Part shown: piece by piece, positions 50,247 to 60,536 of the stretch | Layout of the letters: every line of letters begins with the position of its first letter | How positions within the stretch are numbered: the first letter of the stretch is position 1 | Source of the DNA: Nitzschia sp. DOCU1 | Lineage: Eukaryota > Bacillariophyta > Bacillariophyceae > Bacillariales > Bacillariaceae | Assembly (NCBI GenBank): GCA_951394045.1 | Contig: OX595990.1 | Coordinates: 1,116,001 to 1,180,000, forward strand | Direction of reading: 5' to 3' | DNA: 64,000 nt | Made by a program: the position numbers and the translations under genes | Notes under the pieces: model-generated | The model's input: only the letters and a program-made list of their open reading frames with translations | The model's database searches: none | Told to the model about the DNA's origin: nothing

Positions 50247-52995
50247 ATGTCTACTACTCCACAACACTGTGCTGACAATGGTGTCACGGTTGCTAACAGA
50301 GGCGCTGCAAATAACTTGACTCTAGAGGTGACCGCTACTTCTGATGGTGATGTGAACCCGAACGCTTCATGTTCCATGCATCCTACCCCAGATAATAACC
50401 CACTACTAGTAGCTCCTTCGGCTGCTGGACATGACTCGACGACCCCCGTGTCGTCATCGTCGTCGCCCAAGACAATGTTAGCTGAACGTCCGGCACCCCG
50501 TAAGACTTATTTTGCAGTCAAGGTGGGAATCCATAATGTGAACAATTGCATCTTTCTAAAATGGGAAGACTGCCAACGGCATGTGGAACACGATGGAGCC
50601 ATTTATGCCATTTTCCTCACGTTGGAGCATGCCGATGCATATCTAGGAATTACCCATGCGAAGCGTGCAGAGCAATATGCAAAGATCTTTGCATGCCCCA
50701 AGAGCGAAAGCACGTTGGTGGAAGGGGAAGAATCATCGGCACTAGACGGGGCTCCAGCGGTCAACGACAACGGCACGAACGTCGCTAGACATGAAAACGC
50801 AAACCCGATGGAAACTGATCGAACGATACAAGAGCTCAGCACTATTGCTGTTGCTGAATCATTATCATCAGATCAGTGGACAAAGGAGACTTACAGTCAA
50901 GAGCCACCGTCCGATGAATGGTGGTCCGTTTACTTCTTCCTACACAACTACCGACAGCAGCACAACAACTTGACACTTGACGCGAACAAGGTTCGAGAAA
51001 TGTGGGAGAGAGAGTCCCGGACCTTTTCACTCGACGACTTTTGGACATGGTGCGACACTCATTGCACGAACTATCACAGCCATTCCTCTCAACAGCGTGC
51101 TCAATCAATCAAAGTCAAACGACTGATCGAACTGGGTTTTGATTTTGAACCACGTTATTCCAACAGAGACCAAAGCCACCCCCGTACGGAGGACCGCGCG
51201 GCCCTAGCCCGTAACGAGCCGCCAGCCAAAAGGAGAAAGACAGAACGGACCAGTCCTGCACAAAACACCTGGGAGCAAATGTACAACAAAGCCATTGCTT
51301 ACAGGAAAGCTATGGGGGATTTCAACGTTTCTAGTGATTCTATGGACCTTGAGGATATCCAACTGTGCCAATGGATTCAGGCGCAACGGGTAACCTATCA
51401 AAACATCAAGCTAGGCAAGGGCGCTGGTGTTCGCAACAAGTTTTTGACGGAGGCCAAGATTCGAAAGCTCAAGTCGCTCAAGTTCCCCTTTGAGGGCAGA
51501 GCTTCGACGTCTAATCAAAGATTGCGCAAGCGCAAGCCCCATCCGAAATGGCTAGAAATGCTCCAACGGCTTGAATCATATTACAAGGCAAATAAAACTT
51601 TTAGAATCGCAGTGCCAGATGTTCCAGATGGTGAAGAAGCGAGTGAAGACATAAAGGGCATGGAAGAACTTCGTCAGTGGTTAAAGGAACAGAATCAACA
51701 CTATGCGAACCTTCGAGAAGGAAATCGTTCCTCCATGACGAATGAGAAAATTCAGCTATTGGCGGGCATTGGATACAAACTACAATACGTCACGTTTGCT
51801 GAGAACCTCGCGCAACTCAAGGCGTACATGCAAGAGAACGGCACTCGGGAGATTCCGACTTCCCACCCTCTTTCGAAATGGGCGCGAAAGGTAAAGGGGC
51901 AACTGCAACGACTGGACGATGGCAAGAAAGGTGTCAAGCTGACACCAGAGCAGGCGCAGCAATTGAAGGATCTTGGATTTGTTTCTGGAAATATTCGAGC
52001 TCCGGTCAATGAGGAGGAGGAAGACCGCAAGTGGAATGAAATGTATGAACAGATGAAAGCGTACAAAGAAGAGCATGGAGATTGTCTAATTTCTACCTCG
52101 AACTTTACCGATCCATTAGTCAAGTGGGTCATGGCTCAACGCCGATACTATCGGACGATTGAAAAGAAAGGCAAATCCAATTTTCTCAATGCGCGTAGAC
52201 TACAGAAACTTCACGAAATTGGATTTGTCTTTCGACAGAAGAAGGATGGCTACAAGACGTTTGAGGAACGTGTCGAGGAGTTGCGTGCATTCAAGGAAAA
52301 ACACGGTCATGTGCGAATTCCGACGAACCAGCCGGGCACGGGAGCTTTTGTTGCTCATTGTCGTGACCAGTACCGCCTTGCCAAAAAGGGCAAGAAGCAC
52401 TCCATGAGCGAAGAAAAGTTCCGCATTCTTTTGGATCTTGGATTTGAATTTCAAATAGGCAAGTCTCCGGCTCGAAACTTTCCAAAGCACACCTGGGAAG
52501 AAAGATTTCAACAACTCCTGCAATTCAAGGAGAAATATGGCAATACTGTCGTTCCCCAGTGTTATACGGGATTGAACAACTTGGGTCAGTGGGTCAAGAC
52601 GCAGGCAAGTACAAATTGCTGTACGAACGGGTGAAGTTTTGGATGAGTTCACACAAACGGCTGCTCACATTTTATTTGTTTGTATATAGCGTGACAACTA
52701 TCGGCTCATGCGCAAAGGCAGGAAGTCCCCAATGACCGCAGAGATAGCGCTACGCTTGAGCGATGTTGGTTTTGTCTGGGACGCCAATGCTCTCAAGCGT
52801 AAAAAGGGTGATGGTCTCGACCAGGAAGAGTTGGAAGACGAAGAAGACGCCCATCGGCCGCCACTGGCGGCAGTTGCCAAGAAAGACAACCAAGTGCCAA
52901 GTTTTATCTTCCTGGGAGAAAATCGTTCCCAGGAAGACCAATCGTCTGACGAAGGCGAGAATCCTCCGCAGCAGCACTACAGCATCTACTACTAG
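50247..52995 (+). CDS. Helicase-associated (HA) repeat protein without a helicase domain, GC-AG intron
   Basis: Two exons (50247-52604 and 52690-52995) give 887 residues. The intron donor is CAG|GCAAGT, the classic GC-AG form; only this choice continues the repeat: WVKTQ|RDNYRLMRKGRKSP. At least five HA modules follow a pattern of W-x-x-M/L-x4-Y/F...LxxWIxxQRxxY...LxxLGFxF. Examples are WEQMYNKAIAYRKAMGDFNV, WNEMYEQMKAYKEEHGDCLI and WEERFQQLLQFKEKYGNTVV. HA domains are usually C-terminal to bacterial-type helicases and are thought to bind nucleic acid; diatoms have many stand-alone versions. The N-terminal 200 residues include a strand-rich segment (KTYFAVKVGIHNVNNCIFLK) resembling an RNase H1 N-terminal (caulimovirus VI-type) module. 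Role unknown; transcription or DNA binding is inferred. Confidence 0.82.
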
Positions 52996-53100
52996 AGCGG
53001 GAGAAGGTATAATTGGCTATGCTACTTGGTTGTTTAAGAAGCACAACTGGGCAACTAGAAGGTTCCTTATGCTCTGTGTACTGCCAGTAAGATCCACGGA

Positions 53101-53560
53101 GTAATAACCGTGCCCTGTCTGGCTTTGAAGGAATCTGCGTCTAGATAAGAAGAGAGGCTCCAAACATCATCGCCATGGTGCTGGAGGCAACGATTCCGTA
53201 TCCTCCCAGCATGCTAGAAGCCGAACTGCTCACGACATTACCCGAACTGCCGGCATCCGGTAAATTGACAGGCGGAAACGGGGTAGACGAGGGGGCACAA
53301 GGGCAACAATTAAACTCGCTGCGGGAAGAGCTACAGCAACTAACACCAGCACTGAGGGCATCAGAAGTTGTTTTCACCCCGCTGCAATCAAGCACTTCCG
53401 GAGTTTCGCCTTCAGCACTAGGCGCTTTCGTCTCGAGGACACCACTAGGCACTTCCGTCTCGAGGACACCATCAGGCACTTCCGTCTCGAGGACATCATC
53501 ATCACCACCACGGTCAGGTGTGCCTACTTCACACTGGACAAAGGTGTATCCGGAGTCGAA
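53101..53560. repeat. Inverted repeat, left arm
   Basis: About 460 bp, nearly a perfect inverted copy of about 54774-55233. Outer homology fades near 53090. The inner edge is at CGGAGTCGAA (53551-53560), after which the arms diverge. The spacer is about 1.2 kb. Confidence 0.8.
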
Positions 53561-53677
53561 CCGATAACCAGTCTTACTTACTGCGACTGCTCTGGCTTTT
53601 GCAACTCCGATCACAATTATGATGATTACGGCCATTACTCCGTAAGATTTATTACGGCGACTTCTCCGGGAGAACAA
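53141..53677 (-). pseudogene. Truncated inverted copy of the secreted protein gene at 54104
   Basis: From DSGYTFVQCEVGTPDRGG to the stop (about 139 residues), this frame is identical to the C-terminal part of the 54104-55192 product, including the VLETEVP repeats and the hydrophobic end. Its first about 40 residues (MFSRRSRRNKSYGVMAVIII...) are unrelated and come from flanking DNA. The signal peptide and N-terminal domain are missing. It is probably a dead partial copy, although the chance hydrophobic N-terminus could act as a membrane anchor. Confidence 0.65.
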
Positions 53678-54103
53678 TTACCCGTTGTCTACTAGTTTGC
53701 TAAATGGATAGCGCGCACTTTTCCCTGCTTTAATAGTAGTTTGATAGGAGTTGCGCAAGCCAGACAGATATCGGTGGCGGAGTAATCGCGGTAATAATTT
53801 CAGCGACTACTCTACTAACGCTCGCCATTTGCCCCGCCAGTACTATGGATAAGCGGCGGTATCCGACCTCTATCGCGACTACTCTGGCGGTGGCTATTGC
53901 TTGCGACGATGATATACCGATCCTGGTCGTAGTACTATCCCTACCGGAGGCAACGAGGAGGTCGGAATCGTGATGAGTCCTGCTCCGTCGACAACAAGAA
54001 CAATTCTTCGAACGAGGATAGAGAGACGACGACACTATTGCCATAAATTTGTTTGCTAGCATCATACTACTACCACCAAGAACATTGTCCTCCAAGAACA
54101 ACC
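53678..54103. other. Spacer and upstream region of the secreted protein gene
   Basis: 426 bp. Phrases such as GCGACTACTCT recur imperfectly on the plus strand (53802, 53874). No gene is supported. Confidence 0.3.
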
Positions 54104-55192
54104 ATGAAGATCTTCTCCGCTGTCGCTGCTGCTGCTTTTTCCTGTGCCATCGCCTTGCCTTCCGCGTCCGCAGTCGGCGAAGCGTTGCCTTCGAAAAGAA
54201 GCTTGTTCAGGTCCCCCGTTGCAGGAGGAGAGGCGACAGTTGTTGCTGGTGCTGCTGTCGTGAACAGCAACAAGATGGCCTTCGCCGACAGACGCAAGCT
54301 CGAGCAAATGCTGTCAGCACTTGACCGCAACCAGCGGGTCCTCCGTCAATTGCAGAGCTGGCCTCCTGCGTGTAACTCGACCTATAACGCACTCTGGGAG
54401 GATCCCGTTCTCAATGCTGCCTACAACACCTTTGACGCCGAATTTACCGGCGCTTTAGCCTTCGATTCAAACGCCTGCTTTGACAACGGCCTTGGTGACT
54501 TTACCTGTTATTTGGAAGAGTCGACCCCTAGTGCGTCCGAGTTCAGCCTTGCCTGTACCGCTGCGAGCGGAGACGTTGTTGGAGTACCCTTGGATATCTA
54601 TTGTACCTACTATACTCCGGACGGAGTATACGGAAGCATTTACTATGACTTGCCTGAGTACCTCGATTGCCTCCCTAGCGGCGCTGACTTCGCGGAAGTC
54701 TGCGATCCATTCTATTTCCAAGATTACAACTCCGGCCTCTCTGGCGCTGAAAGTGATATCGAACAAGGATTTTTCGACTCCGGATACACCTTTGTCCAGT
54801 GTGAAGTAGGCACACCTGACCGTGGTGGTGATGATGATGTCCTCGAGACGGAAGTGCCTGATGGTGTCCTCGAGACGGAAGTGCCTAGTGGTGTCCTCGA
54901 GACGAAAGCGCCTAGTGCTGAAGGCGAAACTCCGGAAGTGCTTGATTGCAGCGGGGTGAAAACAACTTCTGATGCCCTCAGTGCTGGTGTTAGTTGCTGT
55001 AGCTCTTCCCGCAGCGAGTTTAATTGTTGCCCTTGTGCCCCCTCGTCTACCCCGTTTCCGCCTGTCAATTTACCGGATGCCGGCAGTTCGGGTAATGTCG
55101 TGAGCAGTTCGGCTTCTAGCATGCTGGGAGGATACGGAATCGTTGCCTCCAGCACCATGGCGATGATGTTTGGAGCCTCTCTTCTTATCTAG
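54104..55192 (+). CDS. Secreted Cys-rich protein with VLETEVP repeats and GPI-like C-terminus
   Basis: 362 residues. The signal peptide is MKIFSAVAAAAFSCAIALPS; the start at 54104 fits it, while the frame extends 17 codons upstream. A Cys-containing domain of about 170 residues (CNSTYNALWEDPVLNAAYNT...YCTYYTPDGVYG...) has no family I recognise. A short acidic tandem repeat follows (VLETEVPDG, VLETEVPSG, VLETKAPSA), then a Cys cluster (SCCSSSRSEFNCCPCAP). The end (GGYGIVASSTMAMMFGASLL) is hydrophobic after a Ser-rich stretch, like a GPI-anchor signal. A cell-surface location is inferred. Its 3' part is duplicated in inverted orientation at 53141-53560. Confidence 0.75.
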   Translation: MKIFSAVAAAAFSCAIALPSASAVGEALPSKRSLFRSPVAGGEATVVAGAAVVNSNKMAFADRRKLEQMLSALDRNQRVLRQLQSWPPACNSTYNALWEDPVLNAAYNTFDAEFTGALAFDSNACFDNGLGDFTCYLEESTPSASEFSLACTAASGDVVGVPLDIYCTYYTPDGVYGSIYYDLPEYLDCLPSGADFAEVCDPFYFQDYNSGLSGAESDIEQGFFDSGYTFVQCEVGTPDRGGDDDVLETEVPDGVLETEVPSGVLETKAPSAEGETPEVLDCSGVKTTSDALSAGVSCCSSSRSEFNCCPCAPSSTPFPPVNLPDAGSSGNVVSSSASSMLGGYGIVASSTMAMMFGASLLI

Positions 55193-55233
55193 ACGCAGAT
55201 TCCTTCAAAGCCAGACAGGGCACGGTTATTACT
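54774..55233. repeat. Inverted repeat, right arm
   Basis: Covers the 3' coding part of the secreted protein gene and about 40 bp beyond the stop. By position it is the likely parent arm, because it sits inside an intact gene. Confidence 0.8.
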
Positions 55234-55461
55234 CTGTGGACTTAACCAGCATCAAAGAAAGTATATGTAGCCTTTTAAAATAGTGGTGGATTCTGCCAGC
55301 ATTTAGGAATGTGTTTGCAGCTTTGAAATCATGCTGTCGTGATGTGAACGTTAGTTGCATGGCTGGAGTTCAACAAGAAATAGGCTCTGGTAGAGAGGAC
55401 CGATCATACACCAAAAATGCATTGCTCAAATAGGCATTCGATGTTTCTCCTTTTCTTCCTT
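55193..55461. other. Convergent intergenic region
   Basis: About 270 bp between the secreted protein gene and the Pam18 gene. Nothing was recognised beyond the repeat end at about 55233. Confidence 0.3.
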
Positions 55462-56205
55462 CTACACCTTGGCTCTTCCCTTTAGCAGCAGCTCCTTTGC
55501 TTCGTTAATCTTTCCCGACAGGTAGGTCGAACCCCCCGTATCTGGGTGATTCAGAATCAACAACTTTCGATGAGCATCCTTGATTCGTTGTGGTGATGCT
55601 GACTCCCGCACACCCAAGATCAGAGCCGCTTCGCGCCGCGTCATGGTATCTTCAAAGCCTCCCTCGTAATATTTCGTGCCCACGTCAAAGAATTGCTTGA
55701 AAATATTTTCGCGGGGACGGTCATCGTCGGGCGCCGCGTCTTGTGCGTTCTGAGTCTGGCCTTCTTGGTCCGTTCCCGCTTTCTTACGTTCTTCTTCCTC
55801 TGCTTTTCTCATTTCTTCCAATTCTTCGGGGGTCGGTTGAGCAGCTTTCCATTCCTCGTAGGACTTGACCGCCGAAGCCCCTGCATATCCCAAGGCAGAA
55901 AGCGTCGCCAATCCCATGATTGCCGCTACTACTCGTTCGGATGGCACGGTACTATGATATAAACGTTTTTGTGTCCGCTCTTCGTCCCGGTCCATCCGAC
56001 CCAGTGCAAGGGTGTGAAAATCAGCCGTCGAAGACGACAAGGCGCCTTGGGGTGGAGTTGTTCGACCACCACCACCATGTTGTTGGGCCATTCGCCCCAT
56101 CAGCTCGCCTCCAGTCGCACTCCATCGGTTTCTCTGCTGAAGCGTCTGCCGCAAGAGTCTGCGGCCATGGTTTGACGTTGCAACAAAGCTCATGGTGACA
56201 ATCAC
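55462..56205 (-). CDS. PAM18: Mitochondrial import motor J-protein Pam18/Tim14
   Basis: Stimulates mtHsp70 ATPase at the TIM23 channel. 247 residues. The N-terminus is basic and presequence-like. A membrane helix lies near 92-112 ([20 protein letters not shown]), then a Glu/Lys-rich coiled segment. The C-terminal J-like domain starts at [20 protein letters not shown] and carries the HPD tripeptide at 220-222 in [20 protein letters not shown], the diagnostic Pam18 signature. The end [12 protein letters not shown] is also typical. It is longer than yeast Pam18 because of the N-terminal extension. The start may be Met5 (56193). Confidence 0.9.
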   Translation of the reverse strand: MIVTMSFVATSNHGRRLLRQTLQQRNRWSATGGELMGRMAQQHGGGGRTTPPQGALSSSTADFHTLALGRMDRDEERTQKRLYHSTVPSERVVAAIMGLATLSALGYAGASAVKSYEEWKAAQPTPEELEEMRKAEEEERKKAGTDQEGQTQNAQDAAPDDDRPRENIFKQFFDVGTKYYEGGFEDTMTRREAALILGVRESASPQRIKDAHRKLLILNHPDTGGSTYLSGKINEAKELLLKGRAKV

Positions 56206-56625
56206 TAACAGAGATTTGCACGAATCAATAATGAAGGTTTGAAACTAACTTTTCTTTTGTGCGGCTGTCGATGACGGTGTGGCTAGGTGGCGTTGTGGAG
56301 AAGAAAAGAGGAGATGACGAAAGAAGAAAGAAAAGTGGTCGGTGCGGGTTTCCTATTGGCGGCATTTCTTGGTGGTCGGTAGGTCGTGCGTCGCTGAAGA
56401 TACGGGAGACGTACGGACGTACCAGGTACAACCGTTCGTCGGTGGTGGTGGGACGTAGTCTTGATTAATTTGACTAACAAACTGTCCGCCGCGCGCATGT
56501 AGTGCTGGGAGGAGGGAGCAACACAGCGGGTGCGTTGGGCAATTAGCTACGGTAGTAGCTATCATACTATACTTGCACGATGATCCATTTGTTATTTATT
56601 CTAGTAGAACGTAACTTTCTTATGT
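56206..56625. other. Intergenic region
   Basis: 420 bp between two minus-strand genes (Pam18 promoter and PheRS 3' end). It contains a GTACCAGGTAC palindrome near 56417. No gene is supported. Confidence 0.3.
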
Positions 56626-58548
56626 TTACAGTAGAAGCTCCAAATCCAATTCCATGACAGAAGAAGGATAGAGAATATCAAAGTTCTTCAACACATTGGG
56701 ATGCAAAATTCCAAAGGTTCCCAAACGAATCTTTTCACTGCTACCAGGCTTGGTCAAAACCACTTGTGCGGCACGTCCAGCAAAGTACATGTTGAATTCA
56801 TGAGCATCCGCCGGCAGCGGGGCAATGATGTAGAACCATCCCTCCCTGCTGACTCGATACCTCTCTTCTTCTTGCGCCTTCTTGACACTGTTCGCAACGT
56901 AGTCTGCTTCGGGGGCGACTTCGGTCAAGGTCATGATACGATCGACAAGACCATGAATGATTTCGAAACCCGAAGTGGGGCCAGCATAGACGGCAGCAAG
57001 CTTCCTAACATTCTTGGCTCCTACAATTGTCTCTGTGACCACATATTCCTTGTCGACCACCACCACATCGCTGATTTCAAACAACTTGAAGCCATCGCTG
57101 AAGGATGCAGCCTTGTTGTGCTGCAACGTCTTCAATAGGCCTGGTAACAAGGTAGTTCTTACCACTTGATACTCAATGTTGGCAGGATTGCTCAACGAAA
57201 CTGCAATATCTTCCTTGATTGGACATTGGAGTGCGGTAAAGTTGTCATGAATACTGCAGAGGCCGTGCGTTAACACCTCTGTATATCCAGCACGCCCAAT
57301 CTCTTCTCGCAGCAAGTCACCCACTTGATTGAGAGGAAATTCTCCTCCTACCGTGTTGGTGGCAGGCACCTTTTTGACAATGTTGTTGTATCCATACGCG
57401 ATACCAATGTCTTCGGCAATATCCACCGCGTGTAGAATATCCGATCGCGTCGGTGGAACCGTAACTTCCAAGACGGTATCATTCTCCAGCAAAGTAGCGG
57501 GTCCCAATTGTACCTTGTTACATAGAGTTTGCATTTCTGCGGCAGTAATGTTGATGCCAATCATACTATTGCAAAAGTCCACCTTGGCTTGTTCTCGTCG
57601 AACAAACAACTTGGGAGTAACGTAGGAATCCACAATGGATCCACTGGCATCTTCGTACTGAACAGTGACGGGGACCACTGTGAAGGGCGCCGCACAGTAC
57701 TCGCTAAACATGGTGACGACCGTGTCCAAGACAATGTTCGCCTTTGTCAAATCGGTAGCCGTGCACTCGATAAAGACGTTCTTGGTATTCAAAGTAATCT
57801 TGGAGTGACTTCCGTTGATAATGGGTGGAAGAGAAAGGACTCGTTCTTGAGCATCGAGAATGACAGGGTACAAGGGAGAATCCTTGATGATCGGCACGTA
57901 GGGTTTCAAGTGTTTTCCAGCCGCTTGCGTCTCATAATACTCCAAGAGTTCCTTGGCACTGAAGCTTTGATCGTCCGGAGTCAAAGGAACAAAGTTGATG
58001 TCTGTTCCTGGTCTGGCATCATACACAAAAGGCCCTTCAATCGTGTCCATATCGTGCGTTCCAATGGCCACCAGCGTTCGCTGACGACACAAGTTTCGAT
58101 GCAACTGATCTTGCAAGTCAATGAAGGAATTGTAGCGCTCCTGAGTAAACACCACATCCTTCAAAATCGCCGAGACGACAAATGGACGAATGGTATCCGT
58201 GTGGGCCTTCTTGACCGTCATGACCGCCGCCGGCTCTCCCGCCAGTCGAAACTCGGGCGCATCTTGATCGCCCAAAAAGATCCGCAGGGCTCGACTCAGT
58301 CCCTCCACACACAACAAGTCGTATCGATTGGCGGGGACATCAATTTTGTAAATAATCTTGTCCGACAAGGCAGCAATCTGCTGCTCGGTCAATTTGACAG
58401 TGTCCGACTTTTGGGCTTCTTCTCGTTCACTGGTAATTTCATCCAGTTCAATACCAAATTCAAAGCAAAGCTCATCAAAGGCCTCGTCCGAGTAGGTTCG
58501 GCCCAAGTGCGTAAAGAGCACGTCTTTTTCGACACCGACAGTAGGCAT
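56626..58548 (-). CDS. FARSB: Phenylalanyl-tRNA synthetase beta subunit, cytosolic type
   Basis: 640 residues from Met at 58548 (MPTVGVEKDVLFTHLGRTYS), which matches the usual archaeal/eukaryotic start; the frame extends 22 codons upstream. Domain order: N-terminal segment, B3/B4 editing region (EGLSRALRIFLG, FVVSAILKDVVF), an N-linked central RTLVAIGTHDMDTIEGPF, B5 domain (GINITAAEMQTLCNKVQLGP, VPPTRSDILHAVDIAEDIGI) and the catalytic-like B6/B7 part (LREEIGRAGYTEVLTHGLCS, LSNPANIEYQVVRTTLLPGL). It ends with FGILHPNVLKNFDI. The beta subunit pairs with the alpha subunit and edits mis-charged Tyr. The long frame on the opposite strand is a shadow. Confidence 0.95.
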   Translation of the reverse strand: MPTVGVEKDVLFTHLGRTYSDEAFDELCFEFGIELDEITSEREEAQKSDTVKLTEQQIAALSDKIIYKIDVPANRYDLLCVEGLSRALRIFLGDQDAPEFRLAGEPAAVMTVKKAHTDTIRPFVVSAILKDVVFTQERYNSFIDLQDQLHRNLCRQRTLVAIGTHDMDTIEGPFVYDARPGTDINFVPLTPDDQSFSAKELLEYYETQAAGKHLKPYVPIIKDSPLYPVILDAQERVLSLPPIINGSHSKITLNTKNVFIECTATDLTKANIVLDTVVTMFSEYCAAPFTVVPVTVQYEDASGSIVDSYVTPKLFVRREQAKVDFCNSMIGINITAAEMQTLCNKVQLGPATLLENDTVLEVTVPPTRSDILHAVDIAEDIGIAYGYNNIVKKVPATNTVGGEFPLNQVGDLLREEIGRAGYTEVLTHGLCSIHDNFTALQCPIKEDIAVSLSNPANIEYQVVRTTLLPGLLKTLQHNKAASFSDGFKLFEISDVVVVDKEYVVTETIVGAKNVRKLAAVYAGPTSGFEIIHGLVDRIMTLTEVAPEADYVANSVKKAQEEERYRVSREGWFYIIAPLPADAHEFNMYFAGRAAQVVLTKPGSSEKIRLGTFGILHPNVLKNFDILYPSSVMELDLELLL

Positions 58549-58946
58549 TCTGACTCGAGTAGTTTTATAAGCAACAGGGATTGTATGGCAAGTATCAAAC
58601 GGCAACCACAACAAGAGTCGAGAGCCCCTTTTTTGCGGGTGGTAGCATCATTTGTTTTTGCGGCTGTCATCGTCCGGTGGGTTTCGGGCGGTTTTGCACG
58701 GCTGCACGTGGAAGCACGAGAGCGCGCGCAAAAATTCTCATTCGTTGATGAATTTGAGGGAGTCGAAGGAGTCAACAATTAGATACCAAAAATGGCGCGC
58801 CAGGTCGGCATTGGCGATGACGTGACCCCAAAGCCGAGAACAAAACCAGATTTTCATCGGAACTCTTTGCTCAAAGAAGGATAGCATCTCGCTACTTTTT
58901 AGCAACCATCGTATCTGTCGACGACAACGACAGAATCATATTCACC
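58549..58946. promoter_or_regulatory. Divergent upstream region
   Basis: 398 bp between FARSB and the membrane protein at 58947. It contains a GGCGCGCC octamer near 58795. No gene is supported. Confidence 0.3.
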
Positions 58947-60002
58947 ATGCCCATTGACTGGAAAGCCCACAGTATTCCCATCAGCAAACGATGGAATGAC
59001 AAAAAGAAGAAAGAACAATCTTCTGATGCTGCCGCCGAGGAATTGGTTGGTACACGATACTTCTTGCATGTTTCCTTTGTCATTCATTTCATCTTGCAGA
59101 TTGTTAATGCTGGATTGCAACACTGGGAAACCCTCATGTATTTTGCCTACATTGGGATACTCTACGGGCCTGTGCTGCTTTTCAATTTGTGGATCGCTCA
59201 AGGCTTTCAACAAGTCATGGCCAAAAGAATCTTTCGATTGCGAGAGACAAGCTTTGATGCCGTCTTGTCTCCCATGGGTGGGTACGTATATGTTGCATAT
59301 AAATGAATGGAGCTGAGCAACACTTTGTCATGCACCACAGCCATTGCTGACGTCTTGTTTCCTCATATTTTCTACAGTTTGACCATGCATGAGACTACGA
59401 CAGTGGGACAAGATGTAAGAGTTTCGCTCATGCTTCCCTGGGCCTATTCTGTGCTTTGTCTCTTTTGGATTGGGTGGTACGCTCTTTTGGACGAGGGAGC
59501 CTTTGATAAGACACTTGTGGATGGTGTGGATTTTGAAGAACTCGACAATGTTTGGGGCTTGTTGGCTAACGTGGCTGCTCAAGCCTTTTATGTCAATGTC
59601 ACATTGGTATCGCTTCATTTGCTGGTACCCGTCTTTCCATTGGGTGGTGCTTCCTTCTGTGCCGCATGTTTTGCGGGGCTAGGGATCGGCTTGCGACGAA
59701 CGGCCATTTGTGTGGATTTGTTTGGATCTCTGATTTCGATTGTCTTGCTGGTGGTGGGGGTGCAACAAGCCTTCTTTCACGACCAAAATGGACTAGGAGT
59801 CTTTGTCTTGTTCAATGCAGTCATGTTGCTTGGGCTGTGTGTCAAGCGTTCTCGTGAGCCCTTGGAAGAGCACGATTTGGTCACCCGATCTTGCTACAAC
59901 GAGAAGGAAGAGATCACGACCAACACTCCAGATGCTAGCTATTCCACGGATGATCGGGGAATGGGGGAGATGAGTGATTTGGAGACCGTAGAGATTGTAT
60001 AG
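58947..60002 (+). CDS. Polytopic membrane protein, uncharacterised
   Basis: Two exons (58947-59281, 59378-60002) with a 96-nt GTACGT...TTTTCTACAG intron give 319 residues; the junction reads SPMGG|LTMHETT. An earlier acceptor at 59340 would need a weaker GTGGGT donor. About seven hydrophobic segments are visible (YFLHVSFVIHFILQIVNAGL, MYFAYIGILYGPVLLFNLWI, LMLPWAYSVLCLFWIGWYAL, AFYVNVTLVSLHLLVPVFPL and three more). The tail is acidic and cytoplasm-like. I recognise no family. N-terminal Lys-rich DKKKKEQ precedes TM1. Confidence 0.7.
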
Positions 60003-60536
60003 TCTTGTTATTGTTGTTGCTGTTCTAATAGTAGAGAAACACAGTCAATAGTACTCTCCTTGAGTATATCAATGATTTTTGTGCGAGACGACTCTTTGCT
60101 AACGCGATATTCAACTGGGATGGAACCCATTACGCCTAGAAGTGATCAATCTATTTTGTATTCCTCCTGTCACGATACTCGGGCTATCGGAGGCTACTAG
60201 CTCGAGAGTCCATTCCAGGCCGAAAGATCGATGAACGATGAACTGAACAGAATCTTCATTCGAAGAGATCGACAGCAGCATGTCCGCCCGCCCGTCCACC
60301 ACACCCGACCTCACGAAGAAATTGACCAACTGGACTCGACTTTGGCCCACCATGCCCCGTGACAGGAAAAAACGACAGCGACCATGGTCAAAAAAGGCCC
60401 GTCGGCTTCGGAGAGAAGTCTCATACTTCGCTTTGTGGACAAACGCCCTCTGCTTTGTCATTCGTCACTCTCAGTCATCCACCCATCTTGTCGTTCGAAC
60501 ATTCGTTCTCAACGCCATTGTCTATTCCAAATCATC
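60003..60536. other. Intergenic region and 5' leader
   Basis: 534 bp. Frames starting at 60280 and 60384 run into the next gene but lack a recognisable domain. They are treated as leader. Confidence 0.3.

Noticed and set aside
53175..53567. Plus-strand frame at the left arm, and its mirror at 54724-55158 on the minus strand.
   Set aside because: Both are antisense readings of the duplicated 3' end of the secreted protein gene.
57529..58782. A 417-codon open frame on the plus strand.
   Set aside because: It lies wholly opposite FARSB, whose domains are unmistakable. The reading has no domain and is a codon-usage shadow.
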